Counted from the stretch's first letter, positions 18,191-26,689 are shown. The stretch: DNA of 64,000 nucleotides from Paraburkholderia tropica (GCF_900109265.1 NZ_FNZM01000015.1:1-64000); one strand, 5' to 3'. A program made the numbers and translations. Notes: a model not told the origin generated them from the sequence alone.

Positions 18191-19215
18191 GCTGCCTTCC
18201 TTTCGCCGCCGCCGATCAAGCCCTGAAGCAGATCGGGCGACACATTGAGCTGGCCGATACGTTCCGCGCGCTCGGCAATGCCGCCGAATGCCTGAGCGAT
18301 CAACTGACCCGGTTGCATGCCCGCCGCCGCGAGCGCGCTGACGATGCGCGGATCGGCCTTTTCGAGCGCCTCCATGACAGCGGCGACGCGGTGCGCCTCG
18401 GCTTCCGCGAGCGTCCGGCTGTTTTGCGCCTGGCCGTTCACGAACGCCTTGCGCTGTTCCTCGAGTTCGATATCCGATGTCATCTGCTCGTTGCGCAACG
18501 CGTTTTCCTTGCGCATCAACGTGGCTTTCGCTTCCATCTGCGTTTCGCGGATCTGCCGCTTCTTCTGCTCGACGGCGATGTCCGTATCGAGTTCGTTCTG
18601 GCGGATCGCGCGTTCGTTTTCCACCGCCGACATACGGCGCAGATAGACGGCGTCGTCGGCGGCCTTGAGGTTGGATTCGCGGGCCTCCGCTTCGAGTGCG
18701 CGTGCGATGTCCGGCGTCGGTTTCACGGCCATCACGGAAACGCCGAGGATTTCCAGGCCGAGCGCGCCGATTTCCGTTTGATCGGCGAGGCCCGTTTGCA
18801 CGGTTTGCGCGATCGCCGCGGAGGCGCGCAACGCCTGCTTCAGATCGAGCGCCTGCACGGTCTGCTGAACGATCACCTCGACCTGCATCGCCACGCGGTC
18901 GCCGAGGCGTTTGGGATCGTCGGACACATAGCTTCGGCCGTCCTTGCCCAGCGAAAAATCCATCATGGCGGCCGTGCGATGCGGATCGCGAACCCGGTAG
19001 GTGACTTGCCCCTGCACGGTCACGCTCTGAAAATCCGCTGTCACCAGTTCGAGGATGAAGGGGCGATCCTGGCTCGCAACGGGCACCGACACGAGCGTCG
19101 TGGCGGGCGCGTAATAGAAGAACGACAGCCCGGCGCCTTCACGCACCATCTGGCCGGCGCGGAACTGCATGAGGTGGACGGTCGGTTGCGACTTGATGAA
19201 CCGGATGCCGAACAT
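18187..19215 (-). CDS. SPFH/band-7 domain protein
   Basis: 342 aa from ATG 19215, chosen because AAGGAG lies six bases upstream; the frame is open to 19317. It has an SPFH core (~20-190: FFYYAPATTLVSVP..., VTYRVRDPHR), then a long charged coiled coil (~200-290) and a glycine-rich end, as in prohibitin/flotillin relatives and the viral-capsid-like SPFH group. No transmembrane helix is evident. First gene of a two-gene operon with the NAD-kinase-like gene. Confidence 0.88.
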   Translation of the reverse strand: MFGIRFIKSQPTVHLMQFRAGQMVREGAGLSFFYYAPATTLVSVPVASQDRPFILELVTADFQSVTVQGQVTYRVRDPHRTAAMMDFSLGKDGRSYVSDDPKRLGDRVAMQVEVIVQQTVQALDLKQALRASAAIAQTVQTGLADQTEIGALGLEILGVSVMAVKPTPDIARALEAEARESNLKAADDAVYLRRMSAVENERAIRQNELDTDIAVEQKKRQIRETQMEAKATLMRKENALRNEQMTSDIELEEQRKAFVNGQAQNSRTLAEAEAHRVAAVMEALEKADPRIVSALAAAGMQPGQLIAQAFGGIAERAERIGQLNVSPDLLQGLIGGGERKAA

Positions 19216-19232
19216 GGTCTGCTCCTTGTTTG

Positions 19233-19249
19233 AGTTGTACAGTAAAACT
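19233..19249. promoter_or_regulatory. NrtR operator 2 (imperfect)
   Basis: AGTTGTA-CAG-TAAAACT is the same 7-3-7 inverted repeat as the neighbouring site with one mismatch between arms. Centres are 23 bp apart, about two helical turns, so two dimers could bind on one face. It lies just upstream of the SPFH ribosome-binding site. Confidence 0.6.
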
Positions 19250-19255
19250 TGTATG

Positions 19256-19272
19256 GGTTGTACAATACAACC
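19256..19272. promoter_or_regulatory. NrtR operator 1 (GGTTGTA-N3-TACAACC)
   Basis: A perfect 7-bp inverted repeat with a 3-bp spacer, midway between the divergent SPFH and Nudix-regulator genes. The most likely ligand is the adjacent NrtR-type protein. Confidence 0.7.
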
Positions 19273-19306
19273 TCGAATCCGGAACGTCAAGCATTCAAGG
19301 TGCACC

Positions 19307-20056
19307 ATGGCAAACACAAAGCCTTCCTCCAGCCGCCGCGCGCGACCGGCGCGCGAGTTTCCGCAGCCTTATACGACCGTCGATGTCGTGATCTTTTCGG
19401 TGATCGACAATGCGTTGCAGGTGTTGCTGGTGCAGCGTCCAGACGTGCCGGGCGAGCCATATCCGGGGCGTTGGGCGCTGCCCGGCGGTTTCGTCGACGT
19501 CGAGGTCGATACGACGCTCGAGGATTGCGCGCGCCGGAAACTCCACGAGAAGACCGGCGTGAAGAGTCCGTATCTGGAGCAACTGGGAAGTTGGGGCAGT
19601 GCGGTACGCGACCCACGCGGCTGGTCCGCCACGCATGTGTGGTTCGCGCTGATTGCCGCGCAGGATGTGTCGCTCGCGAAGGGCGCGAATGCAGCCGAGG
19701 TGGCGTGGTTTGCCGTCGATGCGCTGATCGGCAAACACGCACTCGCATTCGATCACGACGCCATTCTCATGGCGGCGGTCGAGCGGCTGCGCAGCAAGGT
19801 CGAATACACCTCGCTGCCTGCGTTTTTGCTGCCGGAGCCGTTCACGCTGCCGCAATTGCAGCGCATGTACGAGGTCGTACTGGGCCGACCCGTGGATAAA
19901 AGCGGCTTTCGCACGCGCATGCTTGCGGCGGGGTTCCTGAGCGAAGCCGGTTATGTCGCCGGCGAATCGAACCGGCCGGCGCTCGGTTATTGCCTCGTCG
20001 ATCGCAGCGCGCCAGCGGTGTTTCCGCGTACGTTCAGCCCGCGCGGCGGGGATTGA
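19307..20056 (+). CDS. nrtR: NrtR-type Nudix transcriptional regulator
   Basis: 249 aa. N-terminal Nudix domain (~25-150) with a decayed Nudix box: GGFVDVEVDTTLEDCARRK..HEKTG, where the catalytic RE and EE pairs read RK and EK. C-terminal winged helix follows (LPQLQRMYEVVLGRPVDKSGFRTRML). This is the layout of NrtR, which binds ADP-ribose or related ligands and represses NAD metabolism genes. It is divergent from the SPFH/NAD-kinase-like operon, with two operators between them. Confidence 0.85.
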   Translation: MANTKPSSSRRARPAREFPQPYTTVDVVIFSVIDNALQVLLVQRPDVPGEPYPGRWALPGGFVDVEVDTTLEDCARRKLHEKTGVKSPYLEQLGSWGSAVRDPRGWSATHVWFALIAAQDVSLAKGANAAEVAWFAVDALIGKHALAFDHDAILMAAVERLRSKVEYTSLPAFLLPEPFTLPQLQRMYEVVLGRPVDKSGFRTRMLAAGFLSEAGYVAGESNRPALGYCLVDRSAPAVFPRTFSPRGGD

Positions 20057-20138
20057 TTAGGAGTTCGCGCGCGCGATTAGCCGAAGTCGCGGTTTAAGCG
20101 CAGACTGGATTGAACATGACATGGGCGGGCACGAATGA

Positions 20139-20179
20139 ATGGCGGCGATATGCAGCCGGTAACCATTCATCGCCGCCAT
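20139..20179. repeat. large hairpin between convergent genes
   Basis: Perfect 11-bp arms (ATGGCGGCGAT / ATCGCCGCCAT) separated by 19 bases, between the end of nrtR and the end of the lipoprotein gene. No T run follows on either strand, so termination would need another mechanism. Confidence 0.5.
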
Positions 20180-20180
20180 C

Positions 20181-20621
20181 TTACGCACTGTGCTGCAAGC
20201 TATCGAAGGTATCGAGCAGCGCGTGCATGGCGTCCTTGCAATCGGCGGGCTGCGGAGTCGAGGCGCGCAGCGCGTCCAGCGCGCGGTCGATGGCCTTGTC
20301 GACACGATGCCAGTCGCCGGGCGCGCGCGGTTTGATGCCGGCTTCGGCTTCATCCCAGGCGATCTCCAGATCCTTGATGCGCGCCTTGGCCGCGGGCAGG
20401 TCGCCGCTTTCGACTTTCGCCGTCACGTCTACCGCAATGGCGCGGAATGCGCCCAGATCTCCGAGTGCGGAATTCGCGCCGGCCAGGCCTTGTGCGTCCT
20501 TCTGTGCGGCAGCGTTGCTGGCGGGATTCGCGGTCGTGTTGTCGGCGGAGCGAGAGCACGCGCTCGTGGCAAGCACGAGCGTAGCGCAAGCGGAGAGCAG
20601 CAGGGTGGATCGAATCGACAT
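20181..20621 (-). CDS. putative lipoprotein
   Basis: 146 aa from ATG 20621 with GGAG six bases upstream. A signal peptide ends in ATSAC (C22), an imperfect lipobox. The mature part is helical and acidic, with WDEAEAGIKPRAPGDWHRVDKAIDRAL, recalling small periplasmic helical-bundle proteins. It follows a membrane protein gene 36 bp upstream and is probably co-transcribed with it. Function unknown. Confidence 0.75.
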   Translation of the reverse strand: MSIRSTLLLSACATLVLATSACSRSADNTTANPASNAAAQKDAQGLAGANSALGDLGAFRAIAVDVTAKVESGDLPAAKARIKDLEIAWDEAEAGIKPRAPGDWHRVDKAIDRALDALRASTPQPADCKDAMHALLDTFDSLQHSA

Positions 20622-20657
20622 CGCGACTCCTTCAGGCATGAGGTGAATGTGCGTGAA

Positions 20658-21440
20658 TCAGTGAGTTGAAGATTCGGCGCGAAGTGATCGCGCCTTGATT
20701 TCCACCATCGCGACCAGTCCAACGATGGCAGTCAGAAATACGGCGCTGGTCCATTGCGCGCCGAAGCCGAGTCCGCCATAAACACGCGCTTGTGTCAGCA
20801 GATCACCCAGCGCGGCGCCAAATGGCCGCGTCAGGACATAGGCGACCCAGAATGTGGCGACGGCATTCGCGCCTAAGCGAAACAGCAGCCAGACCGCCGC
20901 GATCAGCACGCCGAAAATCATCGCGCCTCGCGTAAAGCCGAGTCCTGCGGCTTCCGTCGCGAGATCGCCTGCCGCCGTGCCTAATGCGAAGGTGCAGAGA
21001 ATGGCGGCCCAATAGAATGCTTCGCGGCGGCTCGTCACAATGGTGTGGATCGAGAGCGTATGTTCGCTGCGATACCAGACGATAAAGATCGCGGCGAGCG
21101 TGACGGCGAAAAGGGCGGTGCTGACATACAGGCTGACGCCTAATCCATCGGTGAGCAGGTCGGTGATCTGCGTGCCGACGATGCTGACCAGAACCACAGC
21201 GAGCCAATAAAGCCACGCACGGAAACGGTCCGACGACCATTGCAACGCGAGAATCGCGACTAGCAGCGTGCACATGACGACACTTGTCACGCCTTGCCCC
21301 CAGCCCGCGTTGACTGCGAGATAATCCGCGCCGGTTTCACCGACTGTCGTCGAGAGTATTTTGATAATCCAGAATGCGAGCGTGATTTCCGGCACTTTAT
21401 TCTGGCCGTGCGCGGAGGGCATTGAATACGTGGATGTCAT
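20658..21440 (-). CDS. polytopic membrane protein (COG4705-like)
   Basis: 260 aa from ATG 21440 (GGAG six bases upstream). About eight hydrophobic segments in two similar halves, each with an acidic TDLLTDGLG / TAAGDLATEAAGLG type loop, a pattern of the uncharacterised membrane-anchored COG4705 family. The repeated halves suggest internal duplication. The transported or sensed molecule is unknown. Probably an operon with the downstream lipoprotein. Confidence 0.75.
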   Translation of the reverse strand: MTSTYSMPSAHGQNKVPEITLAFWIIKILSTTVGETGADYLAVNAGWGQGVTSVVMCTLLVAILALQWSSDRFRAWLYWLAVVLVSIVGTQITDLLTDGLGVSLYVSTALFAVTLAAIFIVWYRSEHTLSIHTIVTSRREAFYWAAILCTFALGTAAGDLATEAAGLGFTRGAMIFGVLIAAVWLLFRLGANAVATFWVAYVLTRPFGAALGDLLTQARVYGGLGFGAQWTSAVFLTAIVGLVAMVEIKARSLRAESSTH

Positions 21441-21546
21441 GACCATCTCCACGGAAAAAGGAAAAGAGAATCGAAACGGCTTGGCTTGCGTGAAGCCTAC
21501 GCTTCAAAGCTTAGCTGACGCTTAGCTTGCAATGCGTTGCGCGAAT

Positions 21547-21879
21547 TCAGGTTGTCCTAAGTGATCGGCGAAATCCGGACAGGGAGTTCACGTTGAGGTG
21601 AATGACTCTTTGCGATTCGACGTGACGTGACGTGACGCGACGTGACGCGACTCGACTCGACTCGACGCGACTCGACTCGACTCGACTCGACTCGACTCGA
21701 CGCGCCCGGCAGCTTGAACAGCCGCCGCAGCATGCCGATTGCGCATCCAGCGCCCAGCTATTTCCGGCAAGTGAAATAATGCTCTGCCCGCCGCCACGCC
21801 AATCTTCGGCGGGTTTCTTTACGTGCGAGAGTCGTTGTTGCAGGTCTGCATGCGACAGAGGCACCGGTATACGCTCCAC
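21547..21879 (-). CDS. small Cys-rich protein with repeat-encoded tail
   Basis: 110 aa from a GTG start with GGAG five bases upstream. The first 65 residues look like protein (IPVPLSHADLQQRLSHVKK, then ISLAGNSW) and end in a tight cysteine cluster CCGGCSSC that could bind metal. The rest is translated from the pentanucleotide repeat as (RVESS)n, Arg/Ser rich. Copy number changes would shift the frame of the tail. No family recognised, and the tail may be incidental. Confidence 0.4.
   Translation of the reverse strand: MERIPVPLSHADLQQRLSHVKKPAEDWRGGGQSIISLAGNSWALDAQSACCGGCSSCRARRVESSRVESSRVESSRVASRRVTSRHVESQRVIHLNVNSLSGFRRSLRTT
21618..21702. repeat. pentanucleotide tandem repeat, 17 copies
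   Basis: Seventeen back-to-back 5-bp units, first mostly TGACG/CGACG, then CGACT, give 85 bp. Units differ only in the first or last base. The array begins 178 bp after the start of the divergent membrane gene and ends 267 bp before the acyl-CoA-dehydrogenase-like gene. Eighty-five is not a multiple of three, so slippage changes reading frames. Confidence 0.95.
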
Positions 21880-21968
21880 GGGCGCTCCATTTCGGGCCGC
21901 GCGCACTCGCGCGGCTTCGGCACAGACCGGACAACCGTTTCCGCGACCACTGACCGGGAGACGTTCCG

Positions 21969-23084
21969 ATGTCCTACCTCGAAGTGCTGGAACCGCTTGT
22001 TTCCACCCTCATCGCCCCCGAAGCCGCTCAGACCGACCAGTTCGCCCGCTTTCCGCGCGCGGCCGTCGATGCGCTCGGCGAGGCCGGCCTGCTCGGACTC
22101 ATCAGCGCCGAGGAGGTCGGCGGGATGGGCCTGGGTGCGGCGCAGGCCTGCCGGGTCGTGGAGCGCATCGCGCGCGATTGCCCGTCCACGGCGATGGTCG
22201 TCACCATGCACTACGCGGGCGCGTCGCTGATCGAAAAATACGGCCCCGTCGAAATCCGTCGCGCGATCGCGCGCGGCGAGCACCTCACGACGCTCGCATG
22301 GTCGGAGACCGGCTCGCGCAGTCACTTCTGGGCGCCGGTCGGCACGGCCCGCGCCGATGGCGACGATTTCGTGCTCAGCGGCAGCAAGAGCATGGTGACG
22401 TCGGCATCCGAAGCCGATTCCTATGTGTGGTCGTCGCGGCCCGTGAGCGCGGAAGGCGCCAGCACGCTTTGGCTCGTCGACAGCCGCGCGCAAGGGCTGC
22501 AATCGCCGCATGCTTTCGACGGTCTCGGTCTGCGCGGCAACGCATCCGCGCCGATCCGCGCCGAGGGTTTGCGCGTGCCCGCAAGCGCGATGCTGGGCGC
22601 GGACGGCAGCGGCGGCGACATCATGAATGGCGACGCGCTGCCCGTGTTTGCAAACCTCGTTGCGTCGACTTCGATCGGTCTCGCCGACGGCGCGTTGCAA
22701 CGCGCAACGCAGCACATCACCGCGAGCCGATTCGCGGAGAGCGGCGAGGCGCTCTGCGATCTGCCGACAATCCGCGCCTATCTCGCCCGCGCGCAACTGC
22801 GCGCGGACCAGGCTCGCACGTTGCGCGACGACACGCTGGCCGCGATGTCGGCAGGGCGGGCCGACGCGATGCTGCGCGTGCTCGAAGTGAAAGCCGCGGC
22901 CGCCGAAGCCGCGCTCGACGTGACGGATACGGCCATGCGTATTTGCGGCGGCGCGGCATTTCGCAAGGAGGTGGGCATCGAGCGTTTGTTTCGCGACGCC
23001 CGCGCCGCGTCCATCATGGGACCGACCTCGGACGTGCTTTACGACTTTCTCGGCCGCGTGCTGTGCGGCATGCCGCTCGCTTGA
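21969..23084 (+). CDS. acyl-CoA-dehydrogenase-family flavoprotein
   Basis: 371 aa, three-domain acyl-CoA dehydrogenase fold. The FAD-facing region LAWSETGSRSHFWAP and the C-terminal ICGGAAFRKEVGIERLFRDARA are conserved. The usual catalytic Glu position near the C-terminus reads DARAASIMGP, so it may be a monooxygenase-like or non-classical member (SfnB/DszC side) rather than a beta-oxidation enzyme. First gene of a tight three-gene set, 14 bp ahead of the next. Confidence 0.82.
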   Translation: MSYLEVLEPLVSTLIAPEAAQTDQFARFPRAAVDALGEAGLLGLISAEEVGGMGLGAAQACRVVERIARDCPSTAMVVTMHYAGASLIEKYGPVEIRRAIARGEHLTTLAWSETGSRSHFWAPVGTARADGDDFVLSGSKSMVTSASEADSYVWSSRPVSAEGASTLWLVDSRAQGLQSPHAFDGLGLRGNASAPIRAEGLRVPASAMLGADGSGGDIMNGDALPVFANLVASTSIGLADGALQRATQHITASRFAESGEALCDLPTIRAYLARAQLRADQARTLRDDTLAAMSAGRADAMLRVLEVKAAAAEAALDVTDTAMRICGGAAFRKEVGIERLFRDARAASIMGPTSDVLYDFLGRVLCGMPLA

Positions 23085-23098
23085 CGGAGAAAAACGCC

Positions 23099-23965
23099 AT
23101 GTCACGCAACGCACCGCTGATGCTCGGCGCCGTCGCCTACGCGCCGAAAGTCGTCACGATCTGGGAGGGTTTCAAGTCCTGGTTCGCAGAACAAGGATTG
23201 GCCATCGACTATCTGTTGTATTCGAATTACGAAACGCAGGTCGAAGCACAGTTTGCGGGCGATATCGCTTTCGCCTGGAATTCGCCACTCGCATGGATAC
23301 GGGCGCGACGCATGGCCGAGGCGCGCGGCGAATCGGTTCAATCGCTTGTCATGCGCGATACGGATATTGATCTGCGGTCCGTATTAATTGTTCGCAGTGA
23401 AAGCCATGTGAAAACGCTCGCCGATCTGCGCGATACGGCGATCGGTTTTGGCGCCATCGATTCGCCTCAGGCCACGCTGATTCCGCTCGATCATCTGCGT
23501 CATGAAGGCGGCCTCGTTGCGGAGAGGGATTATCGCGCGCGCCGTTTCGACGTGCTGGGCGGCAAGCATGGCGATCATATCGGCGGCGAGCGCGATGCGG
23601 CCCGCGCGCTCGTGAACGGCGAGATCGACGCGGCGTGGATGATCGCCGGCAACTACAAGGCCTTCGCCGACGAAGGCACGCTGCCGGCGGGTGGCACGCG
23701 TATCGTCGCCACGACCGGCGCGTTCGATCACTGCAACATGACGGTCAGCCCCGGCGTGGCGGAGGACGACGCGCGCCGCTTTGGCGAGTTGCTGATGGCG
23801 ATGGACTGGAACGATGCGAGCGTGCGTCCGCTGCTCGAACTGGAAGGACTGCGGCGCTGGCTGCCGGGCCGCGCGAGCGGCTACGCATTGCTCGATCGCG
23901 CCGTGACCGAGGAGGCGTTTTATGACGACCGAGGCCGGATCATCGAGCCCGCTTATCGATATTGA
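23099..23965 (+). CDS. PhnD-like binding protein without signal peptide
   Basis: 288 aa, type II periplasmic-binding fold of the phosphate/phosphite/phosphonate-binding (PhnD) kind: LGAVAYAPKVVTIWEGF, DIAFAWNSPLAW and the SVLIVRSESHVKTLADL segment. The N-terminus MSRNAPLMLG is not a signal peptide, so it should stay in the cytosol and no transporter genes are nearby. It may have become an enzyme, sensor or carrier. Its end overlaps the diiron gene by 44 bases. Confidence 0.75.
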   Translation: MSRNAPLMLGAVAYAPKVVTIWEGFKSWFAEQGLAIDYLLYSNYETQVEAQFAGDIAFAWNSPLAWIRARRMAEARGESVQSLVMRDTDIDLRSVLIVRSESHVKTLADLRDTAIGFGAIDSPQATLIPLDHLRHEGGLVAERDYRARRFDVLGGKHGDHIGGERDAARALVNGEIDAAWMIAGNYKAFADEGTLPAGGTRIVATTGAFDHCNMTVSPGVAEDDARRFGELLMAMDWNDASVRPLLELEGLRRWLPGRASGYALLDRAVTEEAFYDDRGRIIEPAYRY

Positions 23966-25172
23966 GGCGCTCGGTTTCGATGCGGGCGCGCATCTCCTGG
24001 TCCGGCACGCGCTCGATGCGTTGATGCCGGGCGAGCGCTTGCGCGTGGTGGGCGCGGCGCCCGGCTGGGACGTGATGCTTGCGCACTGGTGCCGCGCGCA
24101 GGGCCATGATGTGCAGTGGAAAGCCGAGGGAGGCGAGGACGGCGATGAAGGTGATATGAACGGCCGTCGCTATGCACTCGTTGCTCGAAATAGCCGGTAC
24201 GGCCGCTGGCGCGACGCGCAGCAGAGCGGCCACAGCGATCCGCATGTGCCCGAAGCGGTAGCCGCGCGCGCGTTGCCCGTTTGGGGACTCGCGGCGCGCG
24301 GCGCGCAGGTCGAAGCCGGTGCGCCGGCGTTCGCGTTTCGGCTCGACCAGAAGGCGGAAGTCTGGACCGACAACGCGGCCGATCTCTACGCGCAGGCCGT
24401 CGCGTCGCAATGGAATCCCGACGAGGCGATCGACTGGTCGGTGCCATTCGATCTGCCCGCGCCGGTGGAAGCGGCCGTCGTGCAGATCATGACGTATATG
24501 GTCGAGAACGAGAACGCCGCGCTGATTGTGCCCGCGCGCTTTCTGGGCCAATTGCATCCGCATTACCGCGAATTGCAGGCGGCGCTCGCGATTCAGGTCG
24601 CCGACGAAGCGCGCCATATCGAAGTCTTCACGCGGCGCATTCGCCACAAGGGCCACGAGCCTGCTTTATCGACGGCGGGCGGACAGGCGTCGCTCAAAAC
24701 GCTGCTCGATGAAGCGGATTTTTCCGTTGCGAGCTTTTTGCTCTCGGTGATGGGCGAAGGCACCTTCGTCGCGCTGCTGCAATTTCTGCAGACGCACGGG
24801 CCCGATCCGCTGACGCGACAGATCGCACGACTGGCCGCGCGCGATGAAGCGCGTCACGTTGCACTGGGCATGTCGCATCTGCTTTATCGTTTGAAAGGCG
24901 AACCGCATTTGCGCACGCGGCTCGCGCGCGCCGTCGAAATGCGTCATGACGCGCTGGCGGGCACGGCGGGCCTGAACGAAGAAGTGTTCGATGCGCTGAT
25001 TCTCGTCGCGGCAGGCGAATTGACGCCAACTGCCGTGGCGCGCGGTTACGCGCTCGTGCAGAACCTGATGCGCGAGATGGCCGATGGCCGTTATACGCGC
25101 CTCGTGCGTCTGGGTTTCGACCCGCACGAGGCGCGCGAACTCGCGTCGCTGCACACGCGCAATTTCATGTAG
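23922..25172 (+). CDS. TusA-like domain fused to diiron ferritin-like protein
   Basis: 416 aa. Residues ~12-66 (VRHALDALMPGERLRVVG, DVMLAHWCRAQGHDVQW) look like a TusA/SirA sulfur-carrier domain that lacks the CPxP cysteine (DAGAH there). Residues ~170-416 are a ferritin-like four-helix bundle with a full diiron set: E195 or E197, E229-x-x-H232 (DEARH), E279, E309-x-x-H312 (DEARH). An oxygen-using diiron enzyme is likely. It overlaps the PhnD-like gene by 44 bases, so the two are co-translated. The substrate is unknown. Confidence 0.8.
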   Translation: MTTEAGSSSPLIDIEALGFDAGAHLLVRHALDALMPGERLRVVGAAPGWDVMLAHWCRAQGHDVQWKAEGGEDGDEGDMNGRRYALVARNSRYGRWRDAQQSGHSDPHVPEAVAARALPVWGLAARGAQVEAGAPAFAFRLDQKAEVWTDNAADLYAQAVASQWNPDEAIDWSVPFDLPAPVEAAVVQIMTYMVENENAALIVPARFLGQLHPHYRELQAALAIQVADEARHIEVFTRRIRHKGHEPALSTAGGQASLKTLLDEADFSVASFLLSVMGEGTFVALLQFLQTHGPDPLTRQIARLAARDEARHVALGMSHLLYRLKGEPHLRTRLARAVEMRHDALAGTAGLNEEVFDALILVAAGELTPTAVARGYALVQNLMREMADGRYTRLVRLGFDPHEARELASLHTRNFM

Positions 25173-25210
25173 CGCGAGTTATAGAACGCGGGCCGATTTT
25201 ATTACCGCAA

Positions 25211-26689
25211 TCAAACCGTGAATAACGCGCGCAACGCGCGAATATCGTGCACGGTTTCCAGACGATTGATCTGCGCGATCAATAGTTGCGTCTTGTCCTT
25301 GCCGAGCACCGGCGCCATCAAATCGCGCGCTTTGTCATTCACGCCCTCCACGCTCAAGGGATTTTCTTTCGTGCCTGGCGGAAAGCGTGTCGTATGCGAT
25401 AACGTGCGGCCGTCCGTGGTCGTGACGAGCACGCGCGCGCCGCGCGGCGCGGCGGGATCGTCGAGCGCCTTATCGGCGACAACGCTGATCTTGCTGCGTA
25501 ACGCGACCATATTCGGATCGTGCATCAACGCGGCGTTATGGCTGTCCGCGAACGACACCGCGCCTTTTACGAGCGCGACCGCCACCATATGCGCGCAATT
25601 CACGTCGGGCATCGAACTGTCGCCGACGATACCGACCGCATCGCTCGGCACATGCACCTCGATCTTGCTGACGTTGCCGGGCGTGAGACTGTTCTGTTTG
25701 CGAAGCGTGAGAAAAGCGTCGAGCGGCGATTGAATCGGATAGCCGACCGAATACGTTTTAATCGCCGTTTCGGTGACGAAGAAACGCTGACCGAGTCCGT
25801 CGAGCATCGCCTGCGGATCCGGTTGCGTCGAGAGCGCGATGAACAGATTGTGCGTGCCGTCGAGCACGTCGGCGACACCGGTCATGCCGGACTGCACCAT
25901 CGTCACGGCCTGCACGCCGTTGCGCGCGCCCATGCCTGCGAAATCGAAGGCCTTTTCGATGTGGTCCTTGTCTTTTACCCAGCTCCACAAGCCCGATTCC
26001 TGCTGCGCGGCGTACGAAATGGCAAAGCGCGTGTCGCGCTCGTCGAGCGAGGCGAGCGCGGCGGCGGCGCCCACCGCGCCGAATGTCGAGGCCGTGCCTT
26101 CGGCGCTGCGATGCGAGGCCCGCACGTGGTCGGGGCCGAGCACCAGCAGCAGGCGGCACGCCATGTCGTAGCCGAGCGTCACCGCGCGAATGAACGCTTC
26201 ACCGCTGCAGCCCGCGTGTTCGCCGACGGCGAGCGCGGCGGGCACGACCGAGCTGCCGGGATGCGCCTTGGTCACCGGCTCGAAGTCGTCGGTTTCGTCG
26301 GAGTGGGCGCACATGGCGTTAGCGAGCGCGGCGTTCACGCAGGTCGTGCGCAGGTTCGAGGCGATCACCGACGCTTGCGGCGTGCCGCCGAGACTGCGCA
26401 CATAGCGCGTGGCGAGTTCGCCGGGACGCATGCGCGAGCCGGAGACCATCGCGCCGAAGGTGTCGAGGATATGGTTCTTGCACGCGGTGGCGACGGCCTC
26501 GGGCAGCGCCTGGCCGCGCGACGCCACGATGTAGCGCGCGAGTTGCGCGGTGACGTCGGTCGATGTGCCCGCGCTCGATGTCGTGTTGTTTTCGTCGGCG
26601 AAAGCGCGGGGCCAGCCTGGCAGCGAAGCGGCGACGAGCGCTGCGCTCGCTTGCAGAAAGTGTCGGCGGTTGCGGGAAATACGCGCCAT
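25211..26689 (-). CDS. MmgE/PrpD-family protein, Tat-exported
   Basis: 492 aa. The N-terminus RNRRHFLQASAALVAASLPGWPRAFA is a twin-arginine signal, then the full MmgE/PrpD fold (2-methylcitrate dehydratase/aconitate isomerase relatives) with HSDETDDFEP near residue 130, the conserved active-site region. Export of this fold is unusual. Last gene of a minus-strand run of three family members; the start has AGGAG seven bases upstream. Confidence 0.88.
   Translation of the reverse strand: MARISRNRRHFLQASAALVAASLPGWPRAFADENNTTSSAGTSTDVTAQLARYIVASRGQALPEAVATACKNHILDTFGAMVSGSRMRPGELATRYVRSLGGTPQASVIASNLRTTCVNAALANAMCAHSDETDDFEPVTKAHPGSSVVPAALAVGEHAGCSGEAFIRAVTLGYDMACRLLLVLGPDHVRASHRSAEGTASTFGAVGAAAALASLDERDTRFAISYAAQQESGLWSWVKDKDHIEKAFDFAGMGARNGVQAVTMVQSGMTGVADVLDGTHNLFIALSTQPDPQAMLDGLGQRFFVTETAIKTYSVGYPIQSPLDAFLTLRKQNSLTPGNVSKIEVHVPSDAVGIVGDSSMPDVNCAHMVAVALVKGAVSFADSHNAALMHDPNMVALRSKISVVADKALDDPAAPRGARVLVTTTDGRTLSHTTRFPPGTKENPLSVEGVNDKARDLMAPVLGKDKTQLLIAQINRLETVHDIRALRALFTV

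Noticed and set aside
18028..19233. 401-aa plus-strand frame
   Set aside because: Antisense to the NAD-kinase-like and SPFH genes, which have motifs and ribosome-binding sites.
21787..21820. CCCGCCG/CGGCGGG hairpin followed by TTTCTTT, like a terminator
   Set aside because: No plus-strand gene ends before it, and it falls inside the candidate Cys-rich ORF.
21632..23098. Upstream extension of the PhnD-like frame to 777 aa
   Set aside because: It runs through the repeat and antiframe of the flavoprotein gene; the ATG at 23099 fits domain start and spacing.
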